From contig NZ_JAUZEE010000007.1 in NCBI RefSeq assembly GCF_030705305.1, positions 62,001 to 126,000 on the forward strand: a stretch of DNA of 64,000 nt, given 5' to 3'. The stretch is from Leptothrix discophora. GTDB taxonomy: Bacteria; Pseudomonadota; Gammaproteobacteria; Burkholderiales; Burkholderiaceae_C. The notes beneath the pieces were generated by a model that was given only the letters and a program-made list of their open reading frames with translations, was not told the DNA's origin and did not search any database. Below, in pieces: positions 54,935-64,000 of this stretch. The position numbers and the translations under genes were made by a program. How positions within the stretch are numbered: position 1 is the first letter of the stretch; every line of letters begins with the position of its first letter.

Positions 54935-55580
54935 CCGCGACCGCCTCCAGGCCGGCGCCGAGGTGCTGGGCACGCCCATCACCGAGACCCAGGCCGACAC
55001 CCTGCTCGCCTACCTGGCCCTGCTGCAGCGCTGGAACCAGGTCTACAACCTGACCGCCATCCGCGACCCGCAGCAGATGCTGGTCCAGCACCTGCTCGAC
55101 AGCCTGTCCGTGCTCGCTCCGCTGGACCGCCATCGCGCGGGCCTGGGCGAGCGCCCGATCCGGCTTCTGGACGTGGGCTCCGGTGGCGGCCTGCCGGGCG
55201 CGGTCATCGCCGTGCTGCAGCCGGACGTCGCCGTGACCTGCGTGGACACCGTGGGCAAGAAGGCGACCTTCATCCGCCAGGTCGGCGCGGAACTGCGCCT
55301 GCCCAACCTGCAGGCCCGCCACGCCCGCGTCGAGGAACTGCGCGAGCCGCCTTATGACGTCATCACCGCACGGGCCTTCGCGTCGCTCGCCGACCTGGTC
55401 CGGCTGACGCGCAGCCTGCTCGCCCCCGGCGCCTGCTGGATGGCGATGAAGGGCCAGCACCCGCAGGCCGAGATCGACACGCTGCCTGTCGACGTGTCGG
55501 TGTTTCACGTGGAACAGCTCCAGGTGCCGCATCTGGACGCCGAGCGCTGCCTGATCTGGATGCGTCCGGCGACTGTTTGA
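54924..55580 (+). CDS. rsmG: 16S rRNA m7G527 methyltransferase
   Basis: RsmG (GidB) forms 7-methylguanosine at position 527 of 16S rRNA. It has 218 residues. The AdoMet motif [16 protein letters not shown] is at 81-96; earlier blocks [23 protein letters not shown] and later [14 protein letters not shown] are family-like. The ATG at 54924 overlaps the mnmG end, as in many bacteria (gidAB). A third parS site lies in its 3' part at 55501. Confidence 0.96.
   Translation: MSADRDRLQAGAEVLGTPITETQADTLLAYLALLQRWNQVYNLTAIRDPQQMLVQHLLDSLSVLAPLDRHRAGLGERPIRLLDVGSGGGLPGAVIAVLQPDVAVTCVDTVGKKATFIRQVGAELRLPNLQARHARVEELREPPYDVITARAFASLADLVRLTRSLLAPGACWMAMKGQHPQAEIDTLPVDVSVFHVEQLQVPHLDAERCLIWMRPATV
55501..55516. 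promoter_or_regulatory. parS site 3, inside rsmG
   Basis: TGTTTCACGTGGAACA is identical to parS site 1. It is inside the 3' part of rsmG, encoding VFHVEQ, 950 bp from site 2 and 860 bp before parA. Confidence 0.92.
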
Positions 55581-55702
55581 CGCAACAGTCCTCCGGCTCA
55601 CCGGCCCGCCGTCGCGCTTGGGCAGGCTCTCGACGGATGCCGTGACCGGCATCTGCGGTACGCTCGATCGGCTTTGTTCCACGGCCACCCGAAAGAACTT
55701 CC

Positions 55703-56314
55703 ATGCTCGGCATCGCGGACTTCGGCGCCTTCTGCGCCGCCATCGTTGTCTTCCTCGCCCTGCCCGGTCCGGGCACCTTCGCGCTCCTGGGCGCATCGGC
55801 CCAGGGCGGCTTCCGGGCCGGCGCCGCCGCGACCTTCGGGGTCATCGCAGGAGACCAGGTCCTGCTGTGGCTCGCGGTGGCCGGCGTCGCCGCGCTGATG
55901 GCCGCGACGCCCTGGCTGTTCAACGCGGTGCGCTGGGCCGGCGCGGCCTACCTGGCCTGGATGGGCTTCAAGCTGCTGTTCGCCAAGGACGGCGAGGACG
56001 CCAGCCCGGTCAGGATCGCCCCCAGCCACTTCTTCCGCCAGGCGCTGCTGATCACGCTGCTGAACCCTAAGGCCATCGTGTTCTACATGGCCTTCTTCCC
56101 GCTCTTCATCGACCCGGCCACCCACCGCGGCCTGCCGACCTTTGCGGCCATGGCCGTCACCATCGCCGTGATCACCGCGATCTGGTGCCTGACGCTGTGC
56201 GCCTTCGCCGAACGCATCGCCGGCCATGTGCGCGCCCATCGCCGGCTGGCGATGCTGCTGCGGCGCGGCGCGGGCGTCTGCCTGATCGGCTTCGGCCTGC
56301 GCATGGTGCGCTGA
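55703..56314 (+). CDS. LysE/RhtB-family exporter
   Basis: This small amino-acid exporter of the inner membrane has 203 residues and about six membrane segments. The start FGAFCAAIVVFLALPGPGTFALLGASAQGGFRAG holds the conserved PGP motif. FFRQALLITLLNPKAIVFYMAFFPLFID carries the NPKA motif. It sits between rsmG and parA. Substrates cannot be assigned. The ATG at 55703 is the first in frame with the family start. Confidence 0.9.
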   Translation: MLGIADFGAFCAAIVVFLALPGPGTFALLGASAQGGFRAGAAATFGVIAGDQVLLWLAVAGVAALMAATPWLFNAVRWAGAAYLAWMGFKLLFAKDGEDASPVRIAPSHFFRQALLITLLNPKAIVFYMAFFPLFIDPATHRGLPTFAAMAVTIAVITAIWCLTLCAFAERIAGHVRAHRRLAMLLRRGAGVCLIGFGLRMVR

Positions 56315-56375
56315 GCCACGCCACCCCCTGCCCCGCCCTCCGTCCTCCGACCACCGTTCCCCAGACCGCGCACCC

Positions 56376-57146
56376 ATGGCCCGTATCTTCTGCATCGCCA
56401 ACCAGAAAGGCGGCGTCGGCAAGACGACCACCACCGTCAACCTCGCCGCCGGGCTGTCCCGCATCGGCCAGCGCGTGCTGGTGGTCGACCTCGACCCGCA
56501 GGGCAACGCGACCATGGGCTCGGGCGTCGACAAGCGCAGCCTGAAGGCCACCGTCTACGACGTGCTGATCGGCGGTGCCGGCGTGCGCGAGGCCCGCGTG
56601 ACCAGCGAGAAGGCCGGCTACGACGTGCTGGGCGCGAACCGCGAGCTGGCCGGCGCCGAGATCGAGCTGGTCAACCTGGAGCAGCGCGACCGCCGCCTCA
56701 AGCTCGCGCTGGCCGACGCGATCGGCGACTACGACTTCGTGCTGATCGACTGCCCGCCCTCGCTGAGCCTGCTGACGCTCAACGGCCTGAACTGCGCCCA
56801 CGGCGTGATCGTGCCGATGCAGTGCGAGTACTTCGCGCTTGAGGGCCTGTCCGACCTGGTCAACACCATCAAGCAGGTCCACGCCAACCTCAACCGCGAC
56901 CTGCAGCTGATCGGCCTGCTGCGGGTGATGTTCGATCCGCGCATCACGCTGCAGCAGCAGGTCAGCGAGCAGCTCAAGGCGCACTTCGGCGACAAGGTCT
57001 TCAACAGCATGATCCCGCGCAACGTGCGCCTGGCCGAAGCGCCCAGCTATGGCCTGCCAGGCGTCGTGTTCGACCCGGCCTCGCGCGGCGCGCAGGCCTT
57101 CGTCGAGTTCGCGCAGGAGATGGTCGAGCGCGTCAAGACGCTCTGA
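56376..57146 (+). CDS. parA: Chromosome partitioning ATPase ParA
   Basis: ParA/Soj pulls ParB-parS complexes apart at chromosome segregation. It has 256 residues: the deviant Walker A KGGVGKTTT at 11-19, the Walker A' region DLDPQGNATMG and Walker B VLIDCPPSLSLLTLNGL are intact. There is no HTH N-terminal extension, so it is the short chromosomal (type Ib-like) form. It lies 61 bp after the exporter gene, and three parS sites lie within 4 kb upstream. No parB follows: the next gene is on the opposite strand. Confidence 0.96.
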   Translation: MARIFCIANQKGGVGKTTTTVNLAAGLSRIGQRVLVVDLDPQGNATMGSGVDKRSLKATVYDVLIGGAGVREARVTSEKAGYDVLGANRELAGAEIELVNLEQRDRRLKLALADAIGDYDFVLIDCPPSLSLLTLNGLNCAHGVIVPMQCEYFALEGLSDLVNTIKQVHANLNRDLQLIGLLRVMFDPRITLQQQVSEQLKAHFGDKVFNSMIPRNVRLAEAPSYGLPGVVFDPASRGAQAFVEFAQEMVERVKTL

Positions 57147-57152
57147 CCCTCC

Positions 57153-58229
57153 TCAGGCCGGCAGTCCGAAGCGCCAGACGCCGTCCGCATCGCGGCTGCG
57201 GACCAGCCGGCCGGACAGCCACAGCAGGTGCAGGTGGGCGACCGACTCGCCCATCGCGAAGGTGGTCTGGTGCAGGTCCAGCGCCCGCTTGAACAGCACC
57301 GGCAGCACGTCGGCCGCGCTCTGCGGCGCGGCGGCGCAGGCCTCCAGCACCTCGGCCAGGCGTTCCGCATGGTGGCCATGCAGCTGGTCGATGCGTGCAT
57401 GCAGGCCGCGGAAGGGCTTGCCGTGCGAGGGCAGCACCAGCGTGTCGGCCGGCAGCACGCGCAGCCGGTCCAGCGAGGCGAGGTAGAGCGACAGCGGATC
57501 GGCCTCGGGCTCCAGGTCGATCACGCTGACGTTGGTCGAGATGCGCGGCAGCACCATGTCGCCGGAAATCATCAGGCCGAGGCCGGGCGCATGCAGGCTG
57601 ATGTGCTCGGGCGAATGGCCATGGCCGGCGAGGCAGCGCCAGGCCTGGCCGCCGATCTCGATCACCTGCCCATCCATCAGGCGGCGGAACTGGGTCGGCA
57701 CCTTGGGCACCATCGAGCCGTAGTAGTTGCCCCGCGCGCGGACCTTGGCCTGGCGGTCCGGATCGGTCAGCCCGTGGGCCGCGAAGAAGCGCGCCGCCGC
57801 CTCGCCGCCGTAGCCGGTGGTCTGCTGGCTGGCCATGCGGCCGGCGTTCCAGTCGGTGCCGCTGATCCAGAGGCGGCAGTCGTGCTCGGGCGTGGACCAG
57901 CGCTCGCACAGCCAGTGCGCCAGCCCGATATGGTCCGGGTGCATGTGGGTGACGATCACGCGCAGCACCGGCAGGCCGTCCATCTGCTCGGCGAAGACCT
58001 GTTCCCAGGCCCGCTGGGTCGGGTCGTTGGTGATGCCGCAGTCGACCACCGTCCAGCCCTCGCGGCCGTCGATCCGGTCGCGCAGCAGCCACAGGTTGAT
58101 GTGGTCCAGCGCGAAGGGCAGGCCCATGCGGATCCAGCGCACGCCGGGTGCCAGCGTGATGGCCTGGCCCGGTTCGGGGACGCTGTCGCCGAGGACGTAG
58201 TCGAGCTGGTGTTCAAGCGGATTGGCCAT
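57153..58229 (-). CDS. MBL-fold hydrolase
   Basis: This metallo-beta-lactamase-fold enzyme has 358 residues. The metal motif THMHPDH is at 94-100, and further ligands are seen in LAGHGHSPEHIS and ISGDMVLPRIS. A C-terminal winged-helix-like tail (about 280-358) is present, as in the LACTB2-like group. It shares its promoter region with the divergent MerR gene and a palindrome typical of LiuR. The substrate may be a thioester or a phosphodiester; this cannot be decided from the sequence. Confidence 0.87.
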   Translation of the reverse strand: MANPLEHQLDYVLGDSVPEPGQAITLAPGVRWIRMGLPFALDHINLWLLRDRIDGREGWTVVDCGITNDPTQRAWEQVFAEQMDGLPVLRVIVTHMHPDHIGLAHWLCERWSTPEHDCRLWISGTDWNAGRMASQQTTGYGGEAAARFFAAHGLTDPDRQAKVRARGNYYGSMVPKVPTQFRRLMDGQVIEIGGQAWRCLAGHGHSPEHISLHAPGLGLMISGDMVLPRISTNVSVIDLEPEADPLSLYLASLDRLRVLPADTLVLPSHGKPFRGLHARIDQLHGHHAERLAEVLEACAAAPQSAADVLPVLFKRALDLHQTTFAMGESVAHLHLLWLSGRLVRSRDADGVWRFGLPA

Positions 58230-58285
58230 CGGGACTCCATCGGTCGGATGCGGCCGACCGGCCGGATCGCGGGGTTAGACTTGCA

Positions 58286-58301
58286 TTGACGTTTACGTCA
58301 A
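58286..58301. promoter_or_regulatory. Candidate LiuR (MerR) operator
   Basis: TTGACG-TTTA-CGTCAA is an inverted repeat with perfect six-base arms in the 129-bp divergent gap. It fits the consensus I know for LiuR regulators of branched-chain amino acid and isovalerate degradation in proteobacteria. Confidence 0.65.
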
Positions 58302-58358
58302 CGGCAGTTTAACCAGCGCACCCTTGGCGTGCCCTCTCCCCGACCGGACCGTGATCCC

Positions 58359-58781
58359 ATGACCTCCGCCCCTGTCGACGCGCCCCGCACCTACACGATC
58401 ACCGAGCTGTCCAGCGAGTTCGACATCACGCCGCGCGCGATCCGCTTCTACGAGGACGTCGGCCTGCTGGAGCCGGCCCGCGACGGCCGCAACCGCGTCT
58501 ACACCCTGCGCGACCGGACCCGCCTGAAGCTGACGCTGCGCGGCAAGCGCCTGGGCCTGAGCCTGCAGGAGATCAAGCAGCTGGTCGACATGTACGAGTC
58601 GCCCGACGACACGCACCAGCAGCTGCAGGCCTTCCTGGGCATCCTGCGCCAGCACCGCAGCCAGCTCGAACAGCAGCTGGAGGACCTGCAGGTCACGCTG
58701 GCCGAGATCGCCCAGCACGAGGAACGCTGCCTGCGCATGCTCGAAGGCAAGTCGGGCGACCTGCCCGAAGCGATCGACTGA
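58359..58781 (+). CDS. MerR-family regulator (LiuR-like)
   Basis: This 140-residue regulator has the MerR winged HTH YTITELSSEFDITPRAIRFYEDVGLLEPARDGRNRVYTLRDRTRLKLTLRGKRLGLSLQEIKQLVDMY at 12-82. A coiled-coil dimer helix and a His/Cys end (QHEERCLRML) follow. It resembles LiuR, the activator/repressor of leucine and isovalerate degradation genes. The ATG at 58359 is preferred over upstream frame extension. The following PaaI gene lies 19 bp downstream on the same strand. Confidence 0.88.
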   Translation: MTSAPVDAPRTYTITELSSEFDITPRAIRFYEDVGLLEPARDGRNRVYTLRDRTRLKLTLRGKRLGLSLQEIKQLVDMYESPDDTHQQLQAFLGILRQHRSQLEQQLEDLQVTLAEIAQHEERCLRMLEGKSGDLPEAID

Positions 58782-58800
58782 ACCCGAAAGGCCCTCGCCC

Positions 58801-59265
58801 ATGTCCAGCCACCAGCCCGCCGATCCCGCCTACGCCGAGCGCGTGACCGCGTCCTTCGCCCGCCAGAGCGCCATGACGACCATCGGCGCGCGGCTGCTGG
58901 CCGTCCGGCCGGGCGAGGTCGAGATCGAGCTGCCGCACGGCCCCGGCATCTGCCAGCAGCACGGCTTCGTGCACGCCGGCATCGTCTCGACCGCGCTGGA
59001 CTCGGCCTGCGGCTACGCGGCCGCCAGCCTGATGCCGGCCGACGCCGGCGTGCTGACCATCGAGTTCAAGGTCAACCTGCTGGCGCCGGCGCGCGGGCCG
59101 GTGATTCGCATGGTCGGGCGCGTCACCAAGGCCGGTCGGACCATCAGCGTGGTCGACGGCCAGGCCCTGCAGCCGCATCCGCGCGACCCGGCGCAGACCC
59201 AGGTCGTCGCCACCATGACCGCCACCGTGATGACCGTCAGCGGCCGCGACGACGTGCGCGGCTGA
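58801..59265 (+). CDS. PaaI-family hotdog thioesterase
   Basis: This 154-residue single hotdog-fold protein resembles the PaaI/YbgC-like acyl-CoA thioesterases. It keeps the glycine-rich [20 protein letters not shown] block with the active-site Asp at about 68, and [15 protein letters not shown]. It probably hydrolyses a CoA thioester. It lies 19 bp after the LiuR-like gene and 48 bp before the carbonic anhydrase gene. Confidence 0.86.
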   Translation: MSSHQPADPAYAERVTASFARQSAMTTIGARLLAVRPGEVEIELPHGPGICQQHGFVHAGIVSTALDSACGYAAASLMPADAGVLTIEFKVNLLAPARGPVIRMVGRVTKAGRTISVVDGQALQPHPRDPAQTQVVATMTATVMTVSGRDDVRG

Positions 59266-59313
59266 TCCCCTTCCCTGTCCGCCGCGCCATGCGGCTGCGC
59301 AACAATTCCGGCC

Positions 59314-60012
59314 ATGAGCACCGAACTGCAAGAACTCTTCGACAGCAACCGCAACTGGGCCCGCAAGGTCGAGCAGCGCGAGCCCGGTTTCTTCTCCAAG
59401 CTGCTGGAACAGCAGACGCCGCAATACCTGTGGATCGGCTGCGCCGACAGCCGCGTGCCGGCCAACGAGCTGGTCGGGCTGCTGCCCGGCGAGCTGTTCG
59501 TGCACCGCAACGTCGCCAACGTGGTCGTGCATTCGGACATGAATGCGCTGTCGGTGATCCAGTTCGCCGTCGACGGGCTGAAGGTCCAGCACATCATCGT
59601 CGTCGGCCATTCGAACTGCGGCGGCGTGAAGGCCGCGCTCAACGACCTGCGCCTGGGCCTGGTCGACAACTGGATCCGCCACGTCAAGGACGTGCGCCAC
59701 CTGCACCAGGGCCTGCTCGAACGCATCGCGCCGGAGCTGCGCCTGAACGCGCTGGTCGAGCTGAACGTGCTGGAGCAGTCGCTCAACGTCTGCCACACCA
59801 GCGCCGTGCAGGACGCCTGGGCGCGCGGCCAGGAGGTGGTCGTGCACGGCTGGGTCTACGGCCTGCACAACGGCCTGCTGCAGGACCTGCGCATGACGGT
59901 CCGTCAGGGTGGCGATATCCAGCCGGCCTACGCTGCCGCCCTCGCCTCGCTGACGGCCCGCTACGTCAGCGCCGATCCCGCACCGGACCCCGCGCCGCAG
60001 AAAGCCGTTTGA
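59314..60012 (+). CDS. Beta-class carbonic anhydrase
   Basis: This enzyme interconverts CO2 and bicarbonate. It has 232 residues. Zinc ligands are Cys43 (CADSR, with Asp45 and Arg47), His99 and Cys102 (HSNCGG). It belongs to the Can/CynT type. The stop codon shares a base with the aceK ATG (TGATG), so translation is coupled. Bicarbonate supply to carboxylases would fit with neighbouring acyl-CoA metabolism. Confidence 0.94.
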   Translation: MSTELQELFDSNRNWARKVEQREPGFFSKLLEQQTPQYLWIGCADSRVPANELVGLLPGELFVHRNVANVVVHSDMNALSVIQFAVDGLKVQHIIVVGHSNCGGVKAALNDLRLGLVDNWIRHVKDVRHLHQGLLERIAPELRLNALVELNVLEQSLNVCHTSAVQDAWARGQEVVVHGWVYGLHNGLLQDLRMTVRQGGDIQPAYAAALASLTARYVSADPAPDPAPQKAV

Positions 60013-61838
60013 TGTTCCCGCAACAGCTCAACGACAGCCGAGCCTTCGACATCGCCACCGCCCTGGTCGAAGGCTTCAACCGCCACTACCGGCTGTTCCG
60101 CGAGACCAGCGCCGAGGCCAAGGCCCGTTTCGAGGTCGCCGACTGGCACGGCCAGCAGCGCGCCCAGCGCGAACGCATCGAGTTCTACGACATCCGCGTG
60201 CAGGAAGCGGCCGACCGGCTGCAGACCGAGTTCAAGGCCGGCACGCTGGCGATGGATGTCTGGCAGCAGATCAAGCTGCATTACATCGGCCTGCTGACCA
60301 ACCACCACCAGCCCGAGCTGGCCGAGACCTTCTTCAACTCGGTCACCACCAAGATCCTGCACCGGGACTACTTCCACAACGACTTCATCTTCGTGCGGCC
60401 GGCCGTCAGCACCGAGTACATCGAGAACAACGAGCCCGCCGCCAAGCCGACCTTCCGGGCCTGGTACCCGACCCGCGAGACGCTGCGCGACACGCTGGCT
60501 CAGCTCGTGAGCTACTTCGACCTGAAGGGCCGCTGGGAAGACTTCGACCGCGACATCGACCACATCGACGCGGTGATGCGCCAGGAGCTGGGCGACGAGC
60601 GCCTGCGCACCAACTTCCAGTTCCAGGTTCTGTCCTCGCTGTTCTTCCGCAACAAGGGCGCCTACATCGTCGGCAAGATCCTCAACGGCTACCGCGAGAC
60701 GCCCTTCGCGCTGCCGATCCTGCACAACGGCAACGGCGAGTTCTACGTCGATGCGATGCTGCTCGGCGAGGACGACCTGCAGATGCTCTTCAGCTTCGCG
60801 CGGGCCTACTTCATGGTCGAGATGGAGGTGCCCTCGGCCTACGTGCAGTTCCTGCGCTCGATGATGCCGCGCAAGCCGCGCAGCGAGCTCTACAACGCGC
60901 TGGGCCTGCAGAAGCAGGGCAAGACGCTGTTCTTCCGCGACTTCCAGTTCCACCTGCGCCACAGCAGCGACCACTTCCGCATCGCACCCGGCATCAAGGG
61001 CATGGTCATGCTGGTGTTCGACCTGCCGAGCTACCCGTTCGTCTTCAAGGTCATCAAGGACTACTACCCGCCGCAGAAGGACACCACGCGCGAGCTGATC
61101 AAGAGCAAGTACCTGCTGGTCAAGCAGCACGACCGGGTCGGGCGCATGGCCGACACGCTGGAGTTCAGCAACGTCGCCTTCCCGCGCTCGCGCTTCGAGC
61201 AGGAACTCATCGACGAGATCCGGAAGTTCGCGCCCAGCCAGCTGGAGATCTCCGACCGCGACGGCGACGGCGAGGAGGAGGTCATCCTCAAGCACGTCTA
61301 CATCGAGCGCCGCATGGTGCCGCTCAACATCTACCTGCAGGAAGCCGATCCGGGCCAGCTCGAACACGCGGTGATCGAGTACGGCAACGCGATCAAGGAC
61401 CTGGTCGCGGCCAACATCTTCCCCGGCGACATGCTGTGGAAGAACTTCGGCGTGATGCGGCAGAACAAGGTCGTCTTCTACGACTACGACGAGATCGAGT
61501 ACATCACCGACTGCAACTTCCGCCGCGTGCCCGCACCTCGCAACGAGGAGGACGAGATGTCCGGCGAGATCTGGTATCGCGTCGGCCCGAAGGACGTCTT
61601 CCCCGAGACCTTCGGCCCCTTCCTGCTCGGCAACCACGCGGTCCGCGACGTCTTCATGCGGCACCACGGCGACCTGCTCGACGCCGCCTTCTGGCAGGGC
61701 CACAAGGAACGCATCCTGGCCGGCCACGTGCACGACGTCTTCCCCTACGAGCAGGACAAGCGCTTCATCAGCCACCGCAACGGCAGCGCCGCGCGCAACA
61801 CCAACAGCCTGGCGCAGGCCGGCCGCTCGGCCGACTGA
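60012..61838 (+). CDS. aceK: Isocitrate dehydrogenase kinase/phosphatase
   Basis: AceK phosphorylates or dephosphorylates isocitrate dehydrogenase, switching flow between the TCA cycle and glyoxylate bypass. It has 608 residues (E. coli 578). Blocks [24 protein letters not shown], the [29 protein letters not shown]-binding segment near 326-351 and [31 protein letters not shown] are diagnostic. The aceA and aceB genes are not beside it; malate synthase G lies about 30 kb earlier in this window. The start overlaps the carbonic anhydrase stop. Confidence 0.97.
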   Translation: MFPQQLNDSRAFDIATALVEGFNRHYRLFRETSAEAKARFEVADWHGQQRAQRERIEFYDIRVQEAADRLQTEFKAGTLAMDVWQQIKLHYIGLLTNHHQPELAETFFNSVTTKILHRDYFHNDFIFVRPAVSTEYIENNEPAAKPTFRAWYPTRETLRDTLAQLVSYFDLKGRWEDFDRDIDHIDAVMRQELGDERLRTNFQFQVLSSLFFRNKGAYIVGKILNGYRETPFALPILHNGNGEFYVDAMLLGEDDLQMLFSFARAYFMVEMEVPSAYVQFLRSMMPRKPRSELYNALGLQKQGKTLFFRDFQFHLRHSSDHFRIAPGIKGMVMLVFDLPSYPFVFKVIKDYYPPQKDTTRELIKSKYLLVKQHDRVGRMADTLEFSNVAFPRSRFEQELIDEIRKFAPSQLEISDRDGDGEEEVILKHVYIERRMVPLNIYLQEADPGQLEHAVIEYGNAIKDLVAANIFPGDMLWKNFGVMRQNKVVFYDYDEIEYITDCNFRRVPAPRNEEDEMSGEIWYRVGPKDVFPETFGPFLLGNHAVRDVFMRHHGDLLDAAFWQGHKERILAGHVHDVFPYEQDKRFISHRNGSAARNTNSLAQAGRSAD

Positions 61839-61890
61839 CGCCCCGCGAAGCCGGCCGTCCCGCCCCACCGATCCACACGAGGTCCCCGCC

Positions 61891-63078
61891 ATGTCCATCC
61901 CGACCGATCCGATCGTCATCGTCTCCGCCGCCCGCACGCCGATCGGCGGCCTGCTGGGCGACTTCGCCGGCCTGAGCGCCTCCGAGCTGGGCGGCGTGGC
62001 GATCGCCGCCGCCGTGCAGCGCGCCGGCATCGACGGTGGCGCCGTCCACGAGGTGCTGATGGGCAACTGCCTGCTGGCCGGCCAGGGTCAGGCCCCGGCG
62101 CGCCAGGCGGCGCTGAAGGCCGGCCTGCCGCTGACGGCCGGCGCGGTCACGCTCAGCAAGATGTGCGGCTCGGGCATGCGCGCCATGATGTTCGGCCACG
62201 ACATGCTCGCGGCCGGCAGCGCCGAGGTGGTCGTCGCCGGTGGCATGGAGAGCATGACCAATGCGCCGCACCTGATGTTCGCGCGCAAGGGCGTCAAGTA
62301 CGGCGCGGCCCAGATGTTCGACCACATGGCGATGGACGGGCTGGAGGACGCCTACGAGCGCGGCAAGGCCATGGGCGTGTTCGCCGAAGCCTGCGTGGCG
62401 AAATATGGTTTCACCCGCGAGCAGCAGGACGCCTACGCCATCGCCTCCACCACCCGCGCCAAGACCGCCAACGAGGACGGCAGCTTCGACTGGGAAATCG
62501 CGCCGGTGACGGTCGCCGGCCGCGGTGGCGACACGGTGATCCGCCACGACGAGCAGCCCGCCAAGGCCCGGCTCGACAAGATCGGCAGCCTGCGGCCGGC
62601 CTTCCTCAAGGACGGCACCATCACCGCCGCCAACGCCAGCAGCATCAGCGACGGCGCGGCCGCGCTGGTGCTGATGCGCGCCTCGACCGCGAAGGCCCGC
62701 GGCCTGCAGCCGCTGGCCCGGATCGTGAGCCATGCGGTCCATGCGCAGGAACCGGCCTGGTTCAGCACCGCGCCGGCCGGCGCGATCCGCAAGGCGCTGG
62801 ACAAGGCCGGCTGGACGCCCGCCGACGTGCAGCTCTGGGAAGTCAACGAGGCCTTCGCCGCCGTGACGCTGGCCGCGATGGCCGACTTCGAGCTGCCGCA
62901 CGACATCGTCAACGTGCACGGCGGCGCCTGCGCGCTGGGCCACCCGATCGGCGCCTCCGGTGCCCGCATCGTCGTCACGCTGCTGGGCGCGCTGAAGAAG
63001 CGCGGCCTGTCGCGCGGCATGGCCAGCCTGTGCATCGGCGGCGGCGAGGCCACCGCGCTGGCCGTCGAGATGCTGTGA
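61891..63078 (+). CDS. Acetyl-CoA C-acetyltransferase (thiolase)
   Basis: This biosynthetic-type thiolase has 395 residues. The nucleophile is Cys92 in KMCGSGMRAM, and the His/Cys pair is in GGACALGHPIGASGARI (about 343-359) and SLCIGGGEA. It would make or split acetoacetyl-CoA. It follows aceK by 52 bp. In Burkholderiales a thiolase often stands beside isovaleryl-CoA degradation genes; those are not in the window. Confidence 0.94.
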   Translation: MSIPTDPIVIVSAARTPIGGLLGDFAGLSASELGGVAIAAAVQRAGIDGGAVHEVLMGNCLLAGQGQAPARQAALKAGLPLTAGAVTLSKMCGSGMRAMMFGHDMLAAGSAEVVVAGGMESMTNAPHLMFARKGVKYGAAQMFDHMAMDGLEDAYERGKAMGVFAEACVAKYGFTREQQDAYAIASTTRAKTANEDGSFDWEIAPVTVAGRGGDTVIRHDEQPAKARLDKIGSLRPAFLKDGTITAANASSISDGAAALVLMRASTAKARGLQPLARIVSHAVHAQEPAWFSTAPAGAIRKALDKAGWTPADVQLWEVNEAFAAVTLAAMADFELPHDIVNVHGGACALGHPIGASGARIVVTLLGALKKRGLSRGMASLCIGGGEATALAVEML

Positions 63079-63091
63079 GGCCCGCGCCGCC

Positions 63092-63751
63092 ATGACCCCG
63101 CTCGGCCTCCAGGACCTCGCACTCTTCAGCCTGACCGTGCTGGTGCTCAACGCCACGCCGGGGGTCGATCTGCTGTTCACGGTCACCCGCACGCTGCAGC
63201 ACGGCGTGCGCGGCGGGCTGGCGGGAGCGGCGGGGATCTCGGCCGGTTGCGTCGTGCATGCGGTCGGCGCGGCCTTCGGGCTGGCGGCGCTGATGGCGAC
63301 GTCGGCGGCGGCGTTCGGGGCGGTGAAGTGGGCCGGCGCGGTCTACCTGCTGTGGCTGGGGCTGACGGCGTGGCGTGGCGTGCTGCGGCGCGGGCCGGCG
63401 CCGGGCCATCCGCCGTCGACGGAACCGCCGATCGCCACGGCCATGCCGGCCGGCCGGCTGTTCCGCCAGGGCCTGCTGACCAACGTGCTGAACCCGAAGG
63501 TCGCGATCTTCTTCCTCGCGCTGCTGCCGCAGTTCATCGCCGCCGACGCGCCGCACAAGACGCTGGCCTTCCTCGCGCTCGGCGCCTGGTTCGTGCTGCA
63601 GAGCGCCGTCTTCCTGACCGTGCTGGTGCTGGCGGTCGCGCCCTTGCGACGCTGGCAGCCGGGCACGGCGGTGCGGCGCACGCTGGGCGGCCTGTCGGGC
63701 CTGCTGTTCCTGGGCCTGGCGGCGCGGCTGGCGCTGACGCCACGGCCCTGA
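63092..63751 (+). CDS. LysE/RhtB-family exporter
   Basis: This is a second LysE-type amino-acid exporter, 219 residues. [40 protein letters not shown] is its N-terminal segment, in which the usual PGP is [31 protein letters not shown] carries the NPK motif. It starts 13 bp after the thiolase stop. The substrate is unknown. Confidence 0.88.
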   Translation: MTPLGLQDLALFSLTVLVLNATPGVDLLFTVTRTLQHGVRGGLAGAAGISAGCVVHAVGAAFGLAALMATSAAAFGAVKWAGAVYLLWLGLTAWRGVLRRGPAPGHPPSTEPPIATAMPAGRLFRQGLLTNVLNPKVAIFFLALLPQFIAADAPHKTLAFLALGAWFVLQSAVFLTVLVLAVAPLRRWQPGTAVRRTLGGLSGLLFLGLAARLALTPRP

Positions 63752-63803
63752 TCACCTGCCCCGCCCGAACCGTTTCCTTTCCCACCTTCCCGACCGAGAC
63801 CCG

Positions 63804-64000
63804 ATGAGCCGTTACTGGAGTCCGCTGGTTCACACGCTGAGCCCCTATGTCCCGGGCGAGCAGCCGAAGATCGCCCAGCTCATCAAGCTCAACACCAACG
63901 AGCACCCCTGGCCACCCAGCCCGCGCGTGGCCGCCGCGATCGCGGCCGAGCTGGCCGGCGAGGCGGGCCAGGCCAGCGGCGAGCGGCTGCGGCTCTACCC
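63804..64000 (+). CDS. hisC: Histidinol-phosphate aminotransferase (3'-truncated)
   Basis: This is the start of an aminotransferase, 65 codons visible: [20 protein letters not shown] and [13 protein letters not shown], the N-terminus of HisC. HisC converts histidinol phosphate and 2-oxoglutarate to imidazole acetol phosphate and glutamate, or acts on related substrates. Its remainder lies outside the window. It lies 52 bp after the exporter gene. Confidence 0.85.
   Translation, partial: MSRYWSPLVHTLSPYVPGEQPKIAQLIKLNTNEHPWPPSPRVAAAIAAELAGEAGQASGERLRLY

Overview
The window is very GC-rich (a line counted at 21001-21060 is 43/60 G+C) and densely packed with genes. Gene content and order point to a betaproteobacterium of the Burkholderiales, probably near Leptothrix, Rubrivivax or Sphaerotilus. 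The clues are prmA next to a DUF3426 zinc-ribbon protein, a phasin, DUF2917, DUF3455 and DUF1269 proteins, a double-length UvrA, and the order mnmG-rsmG-lysE-parA. This placement is inferred from family knowledge, not from a search.

Layout. 1-2.7 kb: end of prmA, a DUF3426 protein and a Prx5-type peroxiredoxin. 2.8-7.9 kb: an S10-type ribosomal operon on the minus strand, rplC-rplD-rplW-rplB-rpsS-rplV-rpsC-rplP-rpmC-rpsQ, closed by a strong terminator; rpsJ and rplN are not at its ends. 8-15.5 kb: two MFS transporters, then an Fbp/Afu-type ABC importer whose first gene is an inositol-monophosphatase-family phosphatase. 15.7-20.2 kb: a DUF1269 protein, a degenerate HD-GYP protein, a phasin with a clear promoter between two near-identical repeats, an aldo/keto reductase and a DTW protein. 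20.2-25.9 kb: a type III restriction-modification island with a divergent HTH regulator and three palindromic boxes between regulator and mod. 25.9-31.7 kb: a CYTH protein, a LysR regulator, a haloacid dehalogenase, malate synthase G, and two small linked genes. 32-41.9 kb: a Bcr/CflA efflux pump, a DUF3455 lipoprotein, a tandem 89-bp repeat, an OmpA lipoprotein, a GhrA-like dehydrogenase, an RlmL-like methyltransferase, a HigBA-like toxin-antitoxin pair, a MocR-type regulator, an RsuA-family pseudouridine synthase and a Roadblock/LC7 protein.

42.1-48.7 kb: a 1975-residue UvrA with four ATPase sites, preceded by about 400 bp of 11-12-bp repeats that resemble DnaA boxes. 48.7-52.7 kb: a cytochrome c and sugar-dehydrogenase-like pair plus several small proteins. 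52.7-57.1 kb: a chromosome-partition neighbourhood of mnmG, rsmG, a LysE exporter and parA, with three parS sites and no parB beside parA. 57.1-64 kb: an MBL hydrolase and a MerR (LiuR-like) regulator sharing a palindromic operator, then a PaaI thioesterase, carbonic anhydrase, aceK, a thiolase, a LysE exporter and the start of hisC.

Themes. Two-carbon metabolism recurs in malate synthase G, haloacid dehalogenase, GhrA and AceK. Translation and RNA modification genes are prominent. The features most worth a second look are the parS cluster, the phased repeats upstream of uvrA, the double UvrA, the regulated type III R-M island with a compositionally distinct target-recognition region, and the ABC importer linked to a phosphatase.
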